The notes under the pieces were generated by a model. The model made no database searches and was not told the DNA's origin. It saw only the letters and a program-made list of their open reading frames with translations. The position numbers and the translations under genes are program-made. Below are positions 34,551-44,800 of a DNA stretch of 64,000 bases, in pieces. The stretch's first letter is position 1. Each line of letters begins with the position of its first letter. This DNA comes from an uncultured Lachnospiraceae bacterium. Its GTDB lineage: Bacteria; Bacillota; Clostridia; Lachnospirales; Lachnospiraceae. Where the stretch lies: positions 60,246-124,245 of the forward strand of contig CAJULG010000009.1 of NCBI GenBank assembly GCA_910587045.1, given 5' to 3'.

Positions 34551-34964
34551 ATGATAATTCCAAGTTTTTTTAGTGATGATTATTTTGATGAGGTATTCAA
34601 TACCATGCGTGGAAAGGAAACCGTAAAGCCTCTGATGCGTACAGATGTGAAGGAGATCGGCAGTGATTACCTGTTGGAGATTGAATTGCCGGGCTTTGAA
34701 AAGGATGAGATCCACGCTGAGCTGGAAAAGGGATATCTGACGATCAGCGGTGTCCGGACGAATAAGATTGATGAAGATGATAAGTGCGGTAAGTATGTCC
34801 GCCGGGAGCGCTATCTTGGAAAGTGTTCCAGAAGCTTCTACATCGGTGAGAATCTGAAGCAGGAGGATATCAAGGCGAAATACGAGAATGGCATTCTTTC
34901 CATAGTATTTCCGAAGGATAAGAAGCCGGAGATAGAGGAGAAGAGAAGGATTTCCATTGAATAA
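34551..34964 (+). CDS. Small heat-shock protein Hsp20
   Basis: A 137-residue ATP-independent holdase. The alpha-crystallin domain (about residues 32-125) is visible: RTDVKEIGSDYLLEIELPGF, RRERYLGKCSRSFYIG and the closing AKYENGILSIVFPK. Start ATG 34551 follows AGAAGGAGGA. Heat-controlled through the upstream CIRCE site, and monocistronic with its own terminator. Confidence 0.95.
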   Translation: MIIPSFFSDDYFDEVFNTMRGKETVKPLMRTDVKEIGSDYLLEIELPGFEKDEIHAELEKGYLTISGVRTNKIDEDDKCGKYVRRERYLGKCSRSFYIGENLKQEDIKAKYENGILSIVFPKDKKPEIEEKRRISIE

Positions 34965-34980
34965 CTCAATCGGTAACCGG

Positions 34981-35018
34981 AAAAGAGAACGTCTGAAAAA
35001 GGCGTTCTCTTTTTTTTC
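34981..35018 (+). terminator. Terminator after hsp20
   Basis: AAAAGAGAACG (34981-34991) pairs with CGTTCTCTTTT (35003-35013), continuing into a long T run. Confidence 0.92.
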
Positions 35019-35109
35019 GCCTGGTTTTTATGCCGAAAGTACAGCTTTCCTCTTTCTGTGAATTAGTGTATAATTATTCTGTTGAGCGATCAGGAAGGCA
35101 GGATAAGAT

Positions 35110-37113
35110 TTGAAGAATTTATACATTGCAGAGAAGCCAAGCGTGGCAAGAGAATTTGCCAGGGCATTAAAGGTAAATGGCAAGAATCATGACGGATATA
35201 TGGAAGACGCAGACAGTATCGTGACCTGGTGTGTAGGTCATCTGGTAACGATGAGTTATCCGGAGGTCTATGATCCGGCATTGAAAAAGTGGAGTATGGA
35301 TACCATACCGTTCATTCCGGATACCTTTCAGTATGAGGTCATCGGGAATGCATCTAAGCAATTCCAGATTGTAAAGGGATTATTGAACCGGGAGGATGTC
35401 GGATGCATCTATGTCTGTACGGACTCCGGGCGGGAGGGAGAATATATCTACCGGCTGGTGGAACAGCTGGCGCAGGTAGATGCTTCTAAAAAGCGGCGAC
35501 GGGTGTGGATTGATTCCCAGACGGAGGAAGAGATACTAAGAGGCGTCCGGGAAGCAAAGGACTTATCCGAATACGACAATCTGTGTGCGGCCGCCTATTC
35601 CCGGGCCAAGGAAGATTATCTGATGGGGATTAATTTTTCCCGTGTATTAACACTGAAATATGGTTATACTGTACGGAATTATCTGAAGGAGAACCGTCCC
35701 GGTGCAATATCTGTAGGCAGGGTCATGACCTGCGTTCTGGGTATGGTAGTACAGCGGGAGCGGAGTATCCGGGAATTCGTAAAGACCCCCTTTTATCGGA
35801 TACTGGGAACGATCGAAGTAGACGGAGATTCCTTTGAAGCGGAATGGCGAGCGGTAGAAGGAAGCCGGTATTTTAATTCGCCGAAGCTTTATAAAGAAAA
35901 CGGGTTCCTGAAGCGTGAGGATGCAGAAGGGCTGCTGCAGGAAATGCGGGAACCGGAGCCGCTGCTCATGAAGGTCGAGAAGGTCGAGAAGAAGGTTGAA
36001 AAGAAGAATCCGCCGATGCTCTATAATCTGGCGGATTTACAGAATGACTGTTCCCGGCTGTTTAAGATCAGCCCGGACGAGACGCTTCGGATTGTCCAGG
36101 AGTTATATGAGAAGAAGATGCTGACCTATCCCCGGACGGATGCCAGAGTGCTTTCCACGGCAGTCAGCAAGGAAATACAGAAAAATATCAGCGGGTTAAG
36201 AGCCTATCCGGTACTTGCTCCCTATGCGGAGCATATTATGGAGGAGGAAGCCTATAAAGGAATCGCAAAGACGAAGTATGTGAATGATAAGCAGATTACC
36301 GATCATTATGCGATCATTCCAACCGGCCAGGGGTTAAATGCATGGAATTCCCTGCCGCCTACGGCAAAGGGAGTATATGAGATCGTTGCCAGACGGTTTC
36401 TGTCGGTCTTTTATCCTCCTGCAGAGTATCAGAAGGCGTCTCTTACATTAGAGTGGAAGGGAGAACGCTTTTTTGCGAATTTCAAGGTACTATACAAGCA
36501 GGGATTTTTAGAGGTGGCGGGAACCGCATCGTCCCGGAAGAAGAACGAGGAAGAGGAAGAAACAAAGTTTAGTCCGGAGCTGATCCGGTACATCGCTTCT
36601 CTGAAAAAGGGAAGCCAGGTAGGAGCAAAGTCCTTTGATATAAAAGAAGGAGAGACCAAGCCTCCGAGCCGTTACACCTCCGGTACGCTGGTAATTGCCA
36701 TGGAGAAGGCGGGCTCTGATATTGAGGAGGAGGAGCTTCGGGACTATATGAAGGGCAGCGGAATCGGCACCAGTGCAACCCGGGCGGAGATCATTAAGAA
36801 GCTGATCCATATTCAGTACATGGCATTAAATAAAAAGACACAGGTAGTGACCCCTACCCTGAAGGGGGAAATGATCTACGATATCGTCTATTATTCCATT
36901 AATGCCCTGCTCCAGCCGAAGCTGACAGCCAGTTGGGAAAAGGGGCTTGGACAGGTTGAGCGGGGTGAGATCACGGAAGAGCACTATATGAAGATACTGG
37001 AGGACTTTGTTGTTAAAAAGACCGAACTGGTAAAGGGATTACAGAATCAGAATGCATTCACGCCATTGTTTGACAGGGCGGCAGTATATTATAAGAAAGG
37101 AAAACAAAAATGA
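35110..37113 (+). CDS. topB: DNA topoisomerase III
   Basis: Type IA topoisomerase for decatenation. The 667-residue protein has the Toprim domain (IAEKPSVAREFARAL, the TDSGREGE acidic motif) and the catalytic Tyr in MLTYPRTDARVL. The start is TTG 35110 behind AGGA. A C-terminal zinc-finger region is absent, so it is a short-tailed form. The downstream gene overlaps by 4 bp. Confidence 0.94.
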   Translation: MKNLYIAEKPSVAREFARALKVNGKNHDGYMEDADSIVTWCVGHLVTMSYPEVYDPALKKWSMDTIPFIPDTFQYEVIGNASKQFQIVKGLLNREDVGCIYVCTDSGREGEYIYRLVEQLAQVDASKKRRRVWIDSQTEEEILRGVREAKDLSEYDNLCAAAYSRAKEDYLMGINFSRVLTLKYGYTVRNYLKENRPGAISVGRVMTCVLGMVVQRERSIREFVKTPFYRILGTIEVDGDSFEAEWRAVEGSRYFNSPKLYKENGFLKREDAEGLLQEMREPEPLLMKVEKVEKKVEKKNPPMLYNLADLQNDCSRLFKISPDETLRIVQELYEKKMLTYPRTDARVLSTAVSKEIQKNISGLRAYPVLAPYAEHIMEEEAYKGIAKTKYVNDKQITDHYAIIPTGQGLNAWNSLPPTAKGVYEIVARRFLSVFYPPAEYQKASLTLEWKGERFFANFKVLYKQGFLEVAGTASSRKKNEEEEETKFSPELIRYIASLKKGSQVGAKSFDIKEGETKPPSRYTSGTLVIAMEKAGSDIEEEELRDYMKGSGIGTSATRAEIIKKLIHIQYMALNKKTQVVTPTLKGEMIYDIVYYSINALLQPKLTASWEKGLGQVERGEITEEHYMKILEDFVVKKTELVKGLQNQNAFTPLFDRAAVYYKKGKQK

Positions 37114-37805
37114 GACAGGAAGAATTACAGGAAGCATGTCAGGTAAAGCAGTTATTCGGACAGCTGGAGGAGACACTGGCAAAGCCTTTGCTGGAGCAGT
37201 GTCAGTATCCCTGGGAGGCATTACAGGGAATACACGATTTTATCCTGCAGACCGGGCCTGCGTTATCCAAAGAACTTTATGAGGAGCGGGAGGATCAGGT
37301 CTGGATTGCCCGTTCAGCCAGGATATTTCCGAATACAACGATTCTCGGGCCTGCGATCATCGGGCCGGAGACGGAGGTGCGTCCCGGAGCGTTTATCCGT
37401 GGCAACGCTCTGGTCGGGGCCGGATGTGTGATCGGTAATTCCACCGAACTTAAGAATGTGATCATTTTCAATTCTGTGCAGGTTCCCCATTATAATTATG
37501 TGGGGGATTCCGTGTTAGGTTACCGTTCACATATGGGTGCCGGAAGCATTACCAGTAATGTAAAGGCAGATAAGTCACTGGTAGCAGTAAAGGGAGACAC
37601 GTGCAGTATCCCGACCGGTTTAAAGAAGTTCGGGGCGATTCTGGGGGATCATGTGGAAATCGGTTGCAATACAGTCTTAAATCCGGGAACCGTAGTGGGC
37701 AGTTACAGCAATGTGTACCCGGTTTCCATGGTACGGGGATATGTACCGGCAGGAAGCATTTACAAGCGGCAGGGAGAGGTTGTACAAAAGGCAGAACAGC
37801 AATAA
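37110..37805 (+). CDS. Left-handed beta-helix acyltransferase/nucleotidyltransferase-like protein
   Basis: The 231-residue protein has hexapeptide repeats from about residue 75 (ARIFPNTTILGPAIIGPETEVRPGAFIRG), similar to the C-terminal half of GlmU, including the NYVGDSVLG and GAGSITSNVK segments. The N-terminal pyrophosphorylase domain is absent, so it is probably an acetyltransferase of a sugar or an LbH scaffold. Translationally coupled to topB by ATGA. Confidence 0.85.
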   Translation: MRQEELQEACQVKQLFGQLEETLAKPLLEQCQYPWEALQGIHDFILQTGPALSKELYEEREDQVWIARSARIFPNTTILGPAIIGPETEVRPGAFIRGNALVGAGCVIGNSTELKNVIIFNSVQVPHYNYVGDSVLGYRSHMGAGSITSNVKADKSLVAVKGDTCSIPTGLKKFGAILGDHVEIGCNTVLNPGTVVGSYSNVYPVSMVRGYVPAGSIYKRQGEVVQKAEQQ

Positions 37806-37819
37806 GGAGTGGAGAAACA

Positions 37820-37860
37820 GCATAACTCCTCATGTTCCAATGGAGCATGAGGAGTTATGC
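37820..37860. terminator. Bidirectional terminator between convergent genes
   Basis: GCATAACTCCTCATG pairs perfectly with CATGAGGAGTTATGC around an 11-base loop. It separates the plus-strand beta-helix gene from the minus-strand FMN-binding gene. Confidence 0.85.
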
Positions 37861-37863
37861 ATA

Positions 37864-38313
37864 TCATTCTTCCGGAACTGCGGCCTCCAGTGCATTTTTG
37901 ATGGCCTGGGTCAGAATGACGGAGGTATACTGGCTGTCAGCCGAACAGGTCAGTTCATCCACAGTCTTAATGTCGGGAAGCTGGCTGTTGATCTCCTCCA
38001 GGGCAGGGGTCAGCAATGGATACATGGTAGTGATGGATTCATTAAGGTTTACGATAGAAACATCACTGATCCGGTCACTGTCAACGGTAACCTGAACGTC
38101 CAGCGTCGATTCGCCCAGCTGGACCGTGGAGGAATAAACCCCCGGTATGTAAGCGGCTGTTTCCGTGACTTCCGGAAGCCCCTTGCTGTCCGGCTTGTCG
38201 GGCAGGAACATGAATAAAAGAAGCAGGAGCAGCAGAATGCCAAGCACCACGAAAATAATGGTGTAAATGAGTTCTTTTGCTTTGAATATAAGTATTTTTG
38301 TATTCGATCCCAT
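37864..38313 (-). CDS. Membrane-anchored FMN-binding-domain-like protein
   Basis: The 149-residue protein has one N-terminal TM helix (about residues 16-37) and an extracytoplasmic domain of the FMN-bind type (YIPGVYSSTVQLGESTLDVQVTVDSDRISDVSIVNL). Such domains can be covalently flavinylated on Ser/Thr or simply resemble them; here the SGAT-like acceptor motif is not obvious (SVILTQAIKNAL). ATG 38313 has AGAGGTGA on the minus strand. Function unknown, possibly extracellular electron transfer. Confidence 0.75.
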   Translation of the reverse strand: MGSNTKILIFKAKELIYTIIFVVLGILLLLLLLFMFLPDKPDSKGLPEVTETAAYIPGVYSSTVQLGESTLDVQVTVDSDRISDVSIVNLNESITTMYPLLTPALEEINSQLPDIKTVDELTCSADSQYTSVILTQAIKNALEAAVPEE

Positions 38314-38397
38314 AACTGTCACCTCTTGTTTACTATAGTTATATATATTCAGAAGCAGAGGAATTATGACAGCCATGAGAAAGAAAGGAGCGGAGAA

Positions 38398-41300
38398 ATG
38401 TTACAGATCATAGAAGGCCCGAGTGGTTCCGGTAAAAGTCATCTGGTATATGAAGAAATGATACGGGCATCCATACAGGCCCCGGAGCAGCGGTTTTATT
38501 TGATCGTACCGGAGCAGTTTACCATGCAGGCACAGCGGGATATCATCCATCTGCATCCGCAGCATGGAACCATGAACATTGATATTGTTAGCTTTAACCG
38601 GCTGGCCTACCGGATTTTTGAAGAACTGAATATCTGCTGTGATCATGTACTGGAGGATTTTGGAAAAAGCATGCTGCTGCAGCGGATCCTGATGGAGCAC
38701 AGGAAGGAATGGCAGGTGTTCGGTTCCTGTCTGAATAAGGCAGGCTTTCTGGATGAACTGAAATCTCTGCTCACAGAGCTGTTCCAGTACCGGATCGGAC
38801 GGGACGCCATAGCCCGGGTATATGAGGAGCTACCAGATCATGGTATGCTGAAGAGCAAGCTTCATGATCTGTTGTTTGTTTACGATGCCTTTCAGAGTGA
38901 AATACAGGGAAGGTATATCATTGCAGAGCATATTCTGGAGATGCTTGCCAGATATATACCGGAGTCGGGTCTGCTTCAGGGCAGTGTGGTTTATCTGGAT
39001 GGCTACACCGGCTTTACGCCGATTCAGTATGAGGTATTACATGCATTATTGCAGACTGCATCTGCACTGACGGTTACCATAACGATTGACGAAGCAGGTG
39101 TGAAGCAGGAATGCTGTGAAGAACATGAGTTATTCTATCTGAGCAGGGATACCATCCGTCGGCTTTATCAGCTGGCAGAGCAGCTGGAGCTTTATGTGGA
39201 GGAACGGTTTTTGAATGGAGCATGTCCGCGGTTTACAGGTGCGGAGGAATTGCAGCATCTGGAGCAGAATCTGTTCCGCTATCCATACAGAGTCTGGCAG
39301 GCACCGGTTACGAGAATCCGCATTATGGCAATGCATACGCCCGAGCAGGAATTACGCAAGACAGCAAGGAAGATTCATGCCATAGTGCGGAGTGGAGAAT
39401 ACCGCTATCAGGATATTGCCGTGATCCACGGGAACCTGGAGCAGATTCAGCCCTTTGCAGATGAGATCTTTCCAAGGCTGGGCATTCCGTATTTTATCGA
39501 TACAAAGCAAAGTATCTATATGAATCCGTGTCTGGAAAGCATTCGGGCGGTTCTGGATATTGCTGAATCCGATTATTCTTATGAGAGCGTCTTCCGGCTG
39601 TTAAAGACCGGAGTGACCGGGATAGATACGGAACAGTTGGAACTGCTGGAAAATTATGTGATCAGCAGGGGAATCCGGGGGCTGCAATGGTGGAAACGGA
39701 TATTCTCGCAGGAGACAATGAACGGGCTGCCGGAAGGGGATCGGCAGATTCCGGTTTTCCAGGGAGGAATGCAGGTGATCACACAACTGGAGCCGGTCAC
39801 TACAGTTCTGCAAAATTCCAGTCAGGTACGGGAATATGTGCAGGCACTGCGGGATTTTCTGGAAGCTTTGCATATGCAGGAGCAGTTGGAGCAGGCAGTC
39901 TGTTCCTTTGAGGAGGATGGAAATCTGTTACAGGCCAGATCCTACGGACAGATCTATGATAAGGTGCTGGATATCTGGGAGAAATTAGAAAGTATTCTTG
40001 GAGCCGAGGAGATGAAGCTAAGGGAATTTAAGAGCATATTGGAAACCGGCTTTGATGAGATTGCCCTTGGTGTGATTCCGCCAAGTCTGGATCAGGTCAT
40101 GATCGGTGATATCGAACGAACCCGGTTGAATCATGTAAAGGTATTGTTTGTGCTCGGTATAAATGACGGCATCATTCCAAGGGTTGCAAAGGGAGGGGGG
40201 ATCCTTTCGGAAGCCGACCGGAGTATTCTGGGGGAGACCCTGGAACTGGCGCCGGATTCCAGAAGACGGGTATTTACGGAGCAGTTTTATCTGTATCAGA
40301 ACATTACAAAGGCATCCCGGTGTCTGTATCTGACTTATCATGTACAGGACAGTGATGGAAATGAGACGCTTCCGGCGTATCTGCTGGGCAGGATCCGGAA
40401 GCTGTTTCCGACGATAGAGATTGAAGATGCCGCCTCGGAGGAATGGAACAGCAATGATCTGGAAACACCGGCGGACAGCATGGATTACCTTTCCTTCCTG
40501 CTGCATAAGCCGGATCCGGTTTTGGAAGAGGAGGCAGACATATGGAAGAGCCTTTATGAATACTATCGGGAAGCACAGCCCCGGGTGATCGCACGGATCA
40601 GGCAGGGATTGTTTTATAACAATCTCGGACATTCTCTGACGCCGGAGACAGCCGCCCGTCTTTACGGGAGTTTGTTACATACCAGTGTTTCGAAGCTGGA
40701 AACCTATAGCCGTTGTCCGTATCAGTTCTTTTTAGAATACGGTCTGGGACTGAAGGAGCGGGATCGAAACCAGGTGACACTGGGCGATATGGGAAATCTC
40801 CTGCATCATGTGGTAGAACAGGTATTTTCCACGGTAGAGAATCGACAGGCAGAAGAGCTGCTATTGTCAGAGGAAGTGGAAAATGTATGGGAAACCATAA
40901 CAGATGAGGAGCTGGCAGAGCTGGTTGGAAAGGAGTTCCGGAAGGCAGCAGAGGAGGAGGACAGCATCTATCAGTATTCTCATGCGAACCGGCAGCTGCT
41001 GCAGCGAATGCAGAGAACGGCCGTTTATGCGGTTACGGATCTGAAACAGCAGCTATTAAAGGGGAAAATGATTCCTTATCAGTTTGAAATGACCTTTAAC
41101 CGGAACGATGCAGAACCGCTGAGCCGGGATTTAAAAGCGGCTGAGCTGAAATTAACAGATACTGCCGTCATGAAATTAAGCGGGGTAATTGACCGGATTG
41201 ACATCTGTCAGGACGAGGAACGGGTATATGTGAAGGTTCTGGATTATAAGAGCAGCGGGAAAGAGATTGATGTTACGCAGGTGGATGCTGGGCTGCAGCT

Positions 41301-41859
41301 CCAGCTTCTGATCTATACCAATGTGGTACTGGAGGTACTAAAAAAGCAGTTTCCGGATAAGGAGATCGTACCGGCAGGTTCCCTGTATTACAGCTTCCGG
41401 CTTCCCATGGTGGAAAAGAGCGGAAGATCAGTGACGGATGCATTGACCCGGAGGATCCATCGGGAGACTGCACTGACCGGTATCGTTAACCGGGAGGAGC
41501 CTTGCATTTCTCTCCTGGGTGATGCAGAGCTGCTTCCGGTTAAGGTAAAAGAGCTGGATGGCGTGCCGGTCATCCAGGAGAGTGATACAGTGGTGGATGC
41601 TGAGCAGTACCGGCAGTTGTTAACGGAGGTACGGGAAACTGCCGCCGTGATCGGTACAGAGATGATCAGGGGAAGGATTCCAGTACGACCGGTAAGGACC
41701 GGAAGAAGTCTGCCCTGTGATTATTGTGATTACAAGGATGTATGTAAGCTGGATTGTACGGACGGAGGCAATCGGATCTATACAGCAGGTCAGTTAAGAC
41801 AGATGCAGAAAGGAGAGGGCAGGAATGAAGTGGACAGAGGCACAGCAGAAGATCATTGA
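38398..41859 (+). CDS. addB: ATP-dependent helicase/nuclease subunit B (AddB)
   Basis: Subunit of the AddAB complex that resects double-strand breaks. Start ATG 38398 follows AAAGGAG; a longer frame from 38326 has no ribosome site. The 1153-residue protein has Walker A GPSGSGKSHL at the N-terminus, a nuclease active site VKVLDYKSSGKEID near the C-terminus, and the four Cys of the Fe-S staple (YSRCPYQFF, then CDYCDYKDVC). It overlaps addA by 35 bp. Confidence 0.96.
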   Translation: MLQIIEGPSGSGKSHLVYEEMIRASIQAPEQRFYLIVPEQFTMQAQRDIIHLHPQHGTMNIDIVSFNRLAYRIFEELNICCDHVLEDFGKSMLLQRILMEHRKEWQVFGSCLNKAGFLDELKSLLTELFQYRIGRDAIARVYEELPDHGMLKSKLHDLLFVYDAFQSEIQGRYIIAEHILEMLARYIPESGLLQGSVVYLDGYTGFTPIQYEVLHALLQTASALTVTITIDEAGVKQECCEEHELFYLSRDTIRRLYQLAEQLELYVEERFLNGACPRFTGAEELQHLEQNLFRYPYRVWQAPVTRIRIMAMHTPEQELRKTARKIHAIVRSGEYRYQDIAVIHGNLEQIQPFADEIFPRLGIPYFIDTKQSIYMNPCLESIRAVLDIAESDYSYESVFRLLKTGVTGIDTEQLELLENYVISRGIRGLQWWKRIFSQETMNGLPEGDRQIPVFQGGMQVITQLEPVTTVLQNSSQVREYVQALRDFLEALHMQEQLEQAVCSFEEDGNLLQARSYGQIYDKVLDIWEKLESILGAEEMKLREFKSILETGFDEIALGVIPPSLDQVMIGDIERTRLNHVKVLFVLGINDGIIPRVAKGGGILSEADRSILGETLELAPDSRRRVFTEQFYLYQNITKASRCLYLTYHVQDSDGNETLPAYLLGRIRKLFPTIEIEDAASEEWNSNDLETPADSMDYLSFLLHKPDPVLEEEADIWKSLYEYYREAQPRVIARIRQGLFYNNLGHSLTPETAARLYGSLLHTSVSKLETYSRCPYQFFLEYGLGLKERDRNQVTLGDMGNLLHHVVEQVFSTVENRQAEELLLSEEVENVWETITDEELAELVGKEFRKAAEEEDSIYQYSHANRQLLQRMQRTAVYAVTDLKQQLLKGKMIPYQFEMTFNRNDAEPLSRDLKAAELKLTDTAVMKLSGVIDRIDICQDEERVYVKVLDYKSSGKEIDVTQVDAGLQLQLLIYTNVVLEVLKKQFPDKEIVPAGSLYYSFRLPMVEKSGRSVTDALTRRIHRETALTGIVNREEPCISLLGDAELLPVKVKELDGVPVIQESDTVVDAEQYRQLLTEVRETAAVIGTEMIRGRIPVRPVRTGRSLPCDYCDYKDVCKLDCTDGGNRIYTAGQLRQMQKGEGRNEVDRGTAEDH

Positions 41860-44800
41860 GAACCGGACCGGCACCATGCTGGTTTCTGCTGCTGCCGGTT
41901 CCGGTAAGACGGCGGTGCTGGTTCAGAGAATCTTAGAATGGGTGGTAACGGACAGAAGAGATATTGATGAATTCCTGGTGGTCACCTTTACCCGTGCCGC
42001 CGCCGCTCAGATGCGGAATAAGATACGGGATGCCCTGGAGGAACTGCAGGAGAGTCAGCCGGAGAACCCGCATATCATTAAGCAGTTGTCCCTGATCCAT
42101 CGGGCCAGTATTACAACCATTGACAGCTTCTGTAAGGAGCTGGTCAATGAACATTTTCAGATGTTGGGAATTGACCCTTCCATGCGGATCATGGATGAGA
42201 CGGAAGGGAAGCTGATGCAGGAGGATGTGCTGGAACGGATTCTGGAACGGGCATACGAAGATAGAAGTGAAGAGATGTTAATCCTTCATCAATACATGAA
42301 TGATATTCGTACGGATGACAATATCCGGAATCTGCTTCGTAAGATTCAGCGACAGGCAGACAGCTTTCCATATCCCTGCCAGTGGCTGGAGGAAGCGCGG
42401 AAGGATGCACTGGTCTGGAAGCCGGAGGAATTAGAACAACAGCCCTGGATGAAGATACTGGTTACAGAAGTGAAGTCCGTTTTAGAGGAGGTTCGAACGC
42501 TGCCGGAACAGATTGCCATGGGATATCAATGTCTGGAAAGCGAATATCAGCCAAAGGCGTATGACAAGTATTGTACCTATTTTCAGGAGGAATGTCGGGT
42601 TCTGGAGGAGGTCTGGCAGGCGGAGACCTATTCGGAGCTGTTGCAGGCATTTGATCCTGCAGGAAGGGTATATAAGCGGCTGGTCTGGAAGAATACCGGT
42701 GTGCCGGCATCTCATTATCTGACCGGGTTATGGGAACAGTATGCGGCTGTTAAGAAGGAAGCGCTCAGCCGCCTGGGAGCCTCTCTGGAAGAGATTCGGG
42801 AACAGCAGCAGGGGGTCTGTCCGGTGTTGCTTACGATTCTGGATCTCACTTGTGAATTTATGGAGGAATATCAGAAGGAAAAGCAGGCGAAGAATTGTAT
42901 GGATTTCAGCGACGTGGAGCATTATGCTCTGTCTGTTCTGGTGGAGCGGCAGGCGGATGGCAGCCTGATCCCTACGGAGGCAGCCAGACAGCTTCAGGAA
43001 AGTTATGCAGAAATCTTAATTGACGAGTACCAGGATTCCAATGATCTCCAGGAGGCGATACTGACCAGCATTGCCCGCCGGCAGGATACAGAGTATTGCA
43101 ATATGTTCATGGTCGGTGACATAAAGCAGAGCATATACCGGTTCCGAATGGCCAGGCCCCGGCTTTTTCAGAAGAAGTATGAGCGTTTTACTGATGATCC
43201 GGGGGCGGGCGAGCCGGCAGTCCGGATAGAATTAAAGCAGAACTTCCGCAGCCGGGCTTCCGTGCTGGAGGCTGTAAACCTGTTCTTTTATCAGATCATG
43301 ACACGCTCCCTGGGAGGGATTGATTATGATTCCCGGGTGGCTCTGGTACCGGGACGACAGTTTCCGGAACAGGAGGAGGAATCGGATTACCGGACAGAAG
43401 TTATATTTTTAGATACCTTCTCAGAGACAGAGGACGATATAAGAGAAGAAGCTGGAAGAGAGTCTTCGGAGGAAAAGGAAGAACAAAACCGGATTGAATT
43501 AGAAGCCCGTCTGGTGGCTGACCGGATTCGTAAATTATGTGATTCAGAAAACCCTCTGCCGATCTGGGATGAAGACCTGCGATCCTATCGTCCGTGCCAT
43601 TACCGGGATATCGTTATTCTGCTGCGGACAGTCAAGGGCTGGTCTGAGGTATTCAGCCGGGTGCTTTCTGATACCGGGATACCAGTGTATGCAGAGAGCG
43701 GTAGGGGCTACTTTGATTCTGTAGAAGTAAGGAATCTGCTTTGTATGCTGGCAGTGATTGACAACGCCAGGGATGATATCGCACTGGCTGGCGCTTTGAA
43801 CAGCCCGATGGTATCCGTTTCAGATGAAGAACTGGCACAGATGCGAAGTAAATGTAGACAGGGGGATTTGTGGACGGTACTTCATGCTTATATTGCGCTG
43901 ACGGATGGGGAACCGGATCTGAAGGAACGCCTGACGGAATTTCTGGGGCGCCTGGAGGACTGGAAGTATCAGAGGATCTACAGTACCATCCGGGAGTTGA
44001 TCTGGAGCATTTTAAATGTTACTGGTTATTATGAATATGTAGGTGCCATGCCGAACGGGAAGCGGCGGCAGGGGAATATTCAGAAGTTGATGGAAAAGGC
44101 CGGTACCTATGAGAACACCAGTTATCACGGACTGTTTGATTTCCTGCGTTATATTGAACGCATGAAGATTACGGAGCAGGATTTTGGCGAGGCAGTCGTA
44201 TTGGGAGCAAATGATGATCTGGTTCGTATCATGAGCATTCATAAAAGCAAGGGACTGGAATTTCCAGTGGTGATCGTAAGTGGTTGTGGCAGGCGATTTC
44301 ATCAGAAGGATGCAGAGGATACGCTTCTGGTGGATGCAGACTGTTTTCTTGGTGTAAATCATAAGCATCTGGAAGAGCATTATTACGAGAAGACGGAGAA
44401 GCGGAACTGTCTGGCACGTCACATGAAGGAGGAGAATCTGGCAGAGGAACTGCGGATCCTTTATGTGGCCATGACAAGAGCGCAGGAAAAGCTGATCATG
44501 ACCGGCCTGCCCGATAATCAGATGACAAAGAAGAATGAAGCTTATCAGCAGCTGCGGGAACGGTATTTATCGGAAGGCGGGATGCAGAAGGAAAGGCCGG
44601 ATAAACCGCCTGTCTTACCTGCACTGGGCAAGTACCGGATTGGAAAATGCAGTTCTTACCTGTCCTGGTTTGTTTCCTGTATCGCCGCCATTCAAAATCA
44701 GGGCGTGTCCCAGGATTGTCTGAATTATCAGATTGTTACACCGGAGGATCTGGATCTGCAGGTGATAGAAGAGATTTCCAGACTACAGGAACGGGAAGCC

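Noticed and set aside
40018..40632. 204-residue antisense frame within addB
   Set aside because: It lies fully opposite a well-conserved addB region and has no domain or ribosome site; a mirror of the sense codon bias.
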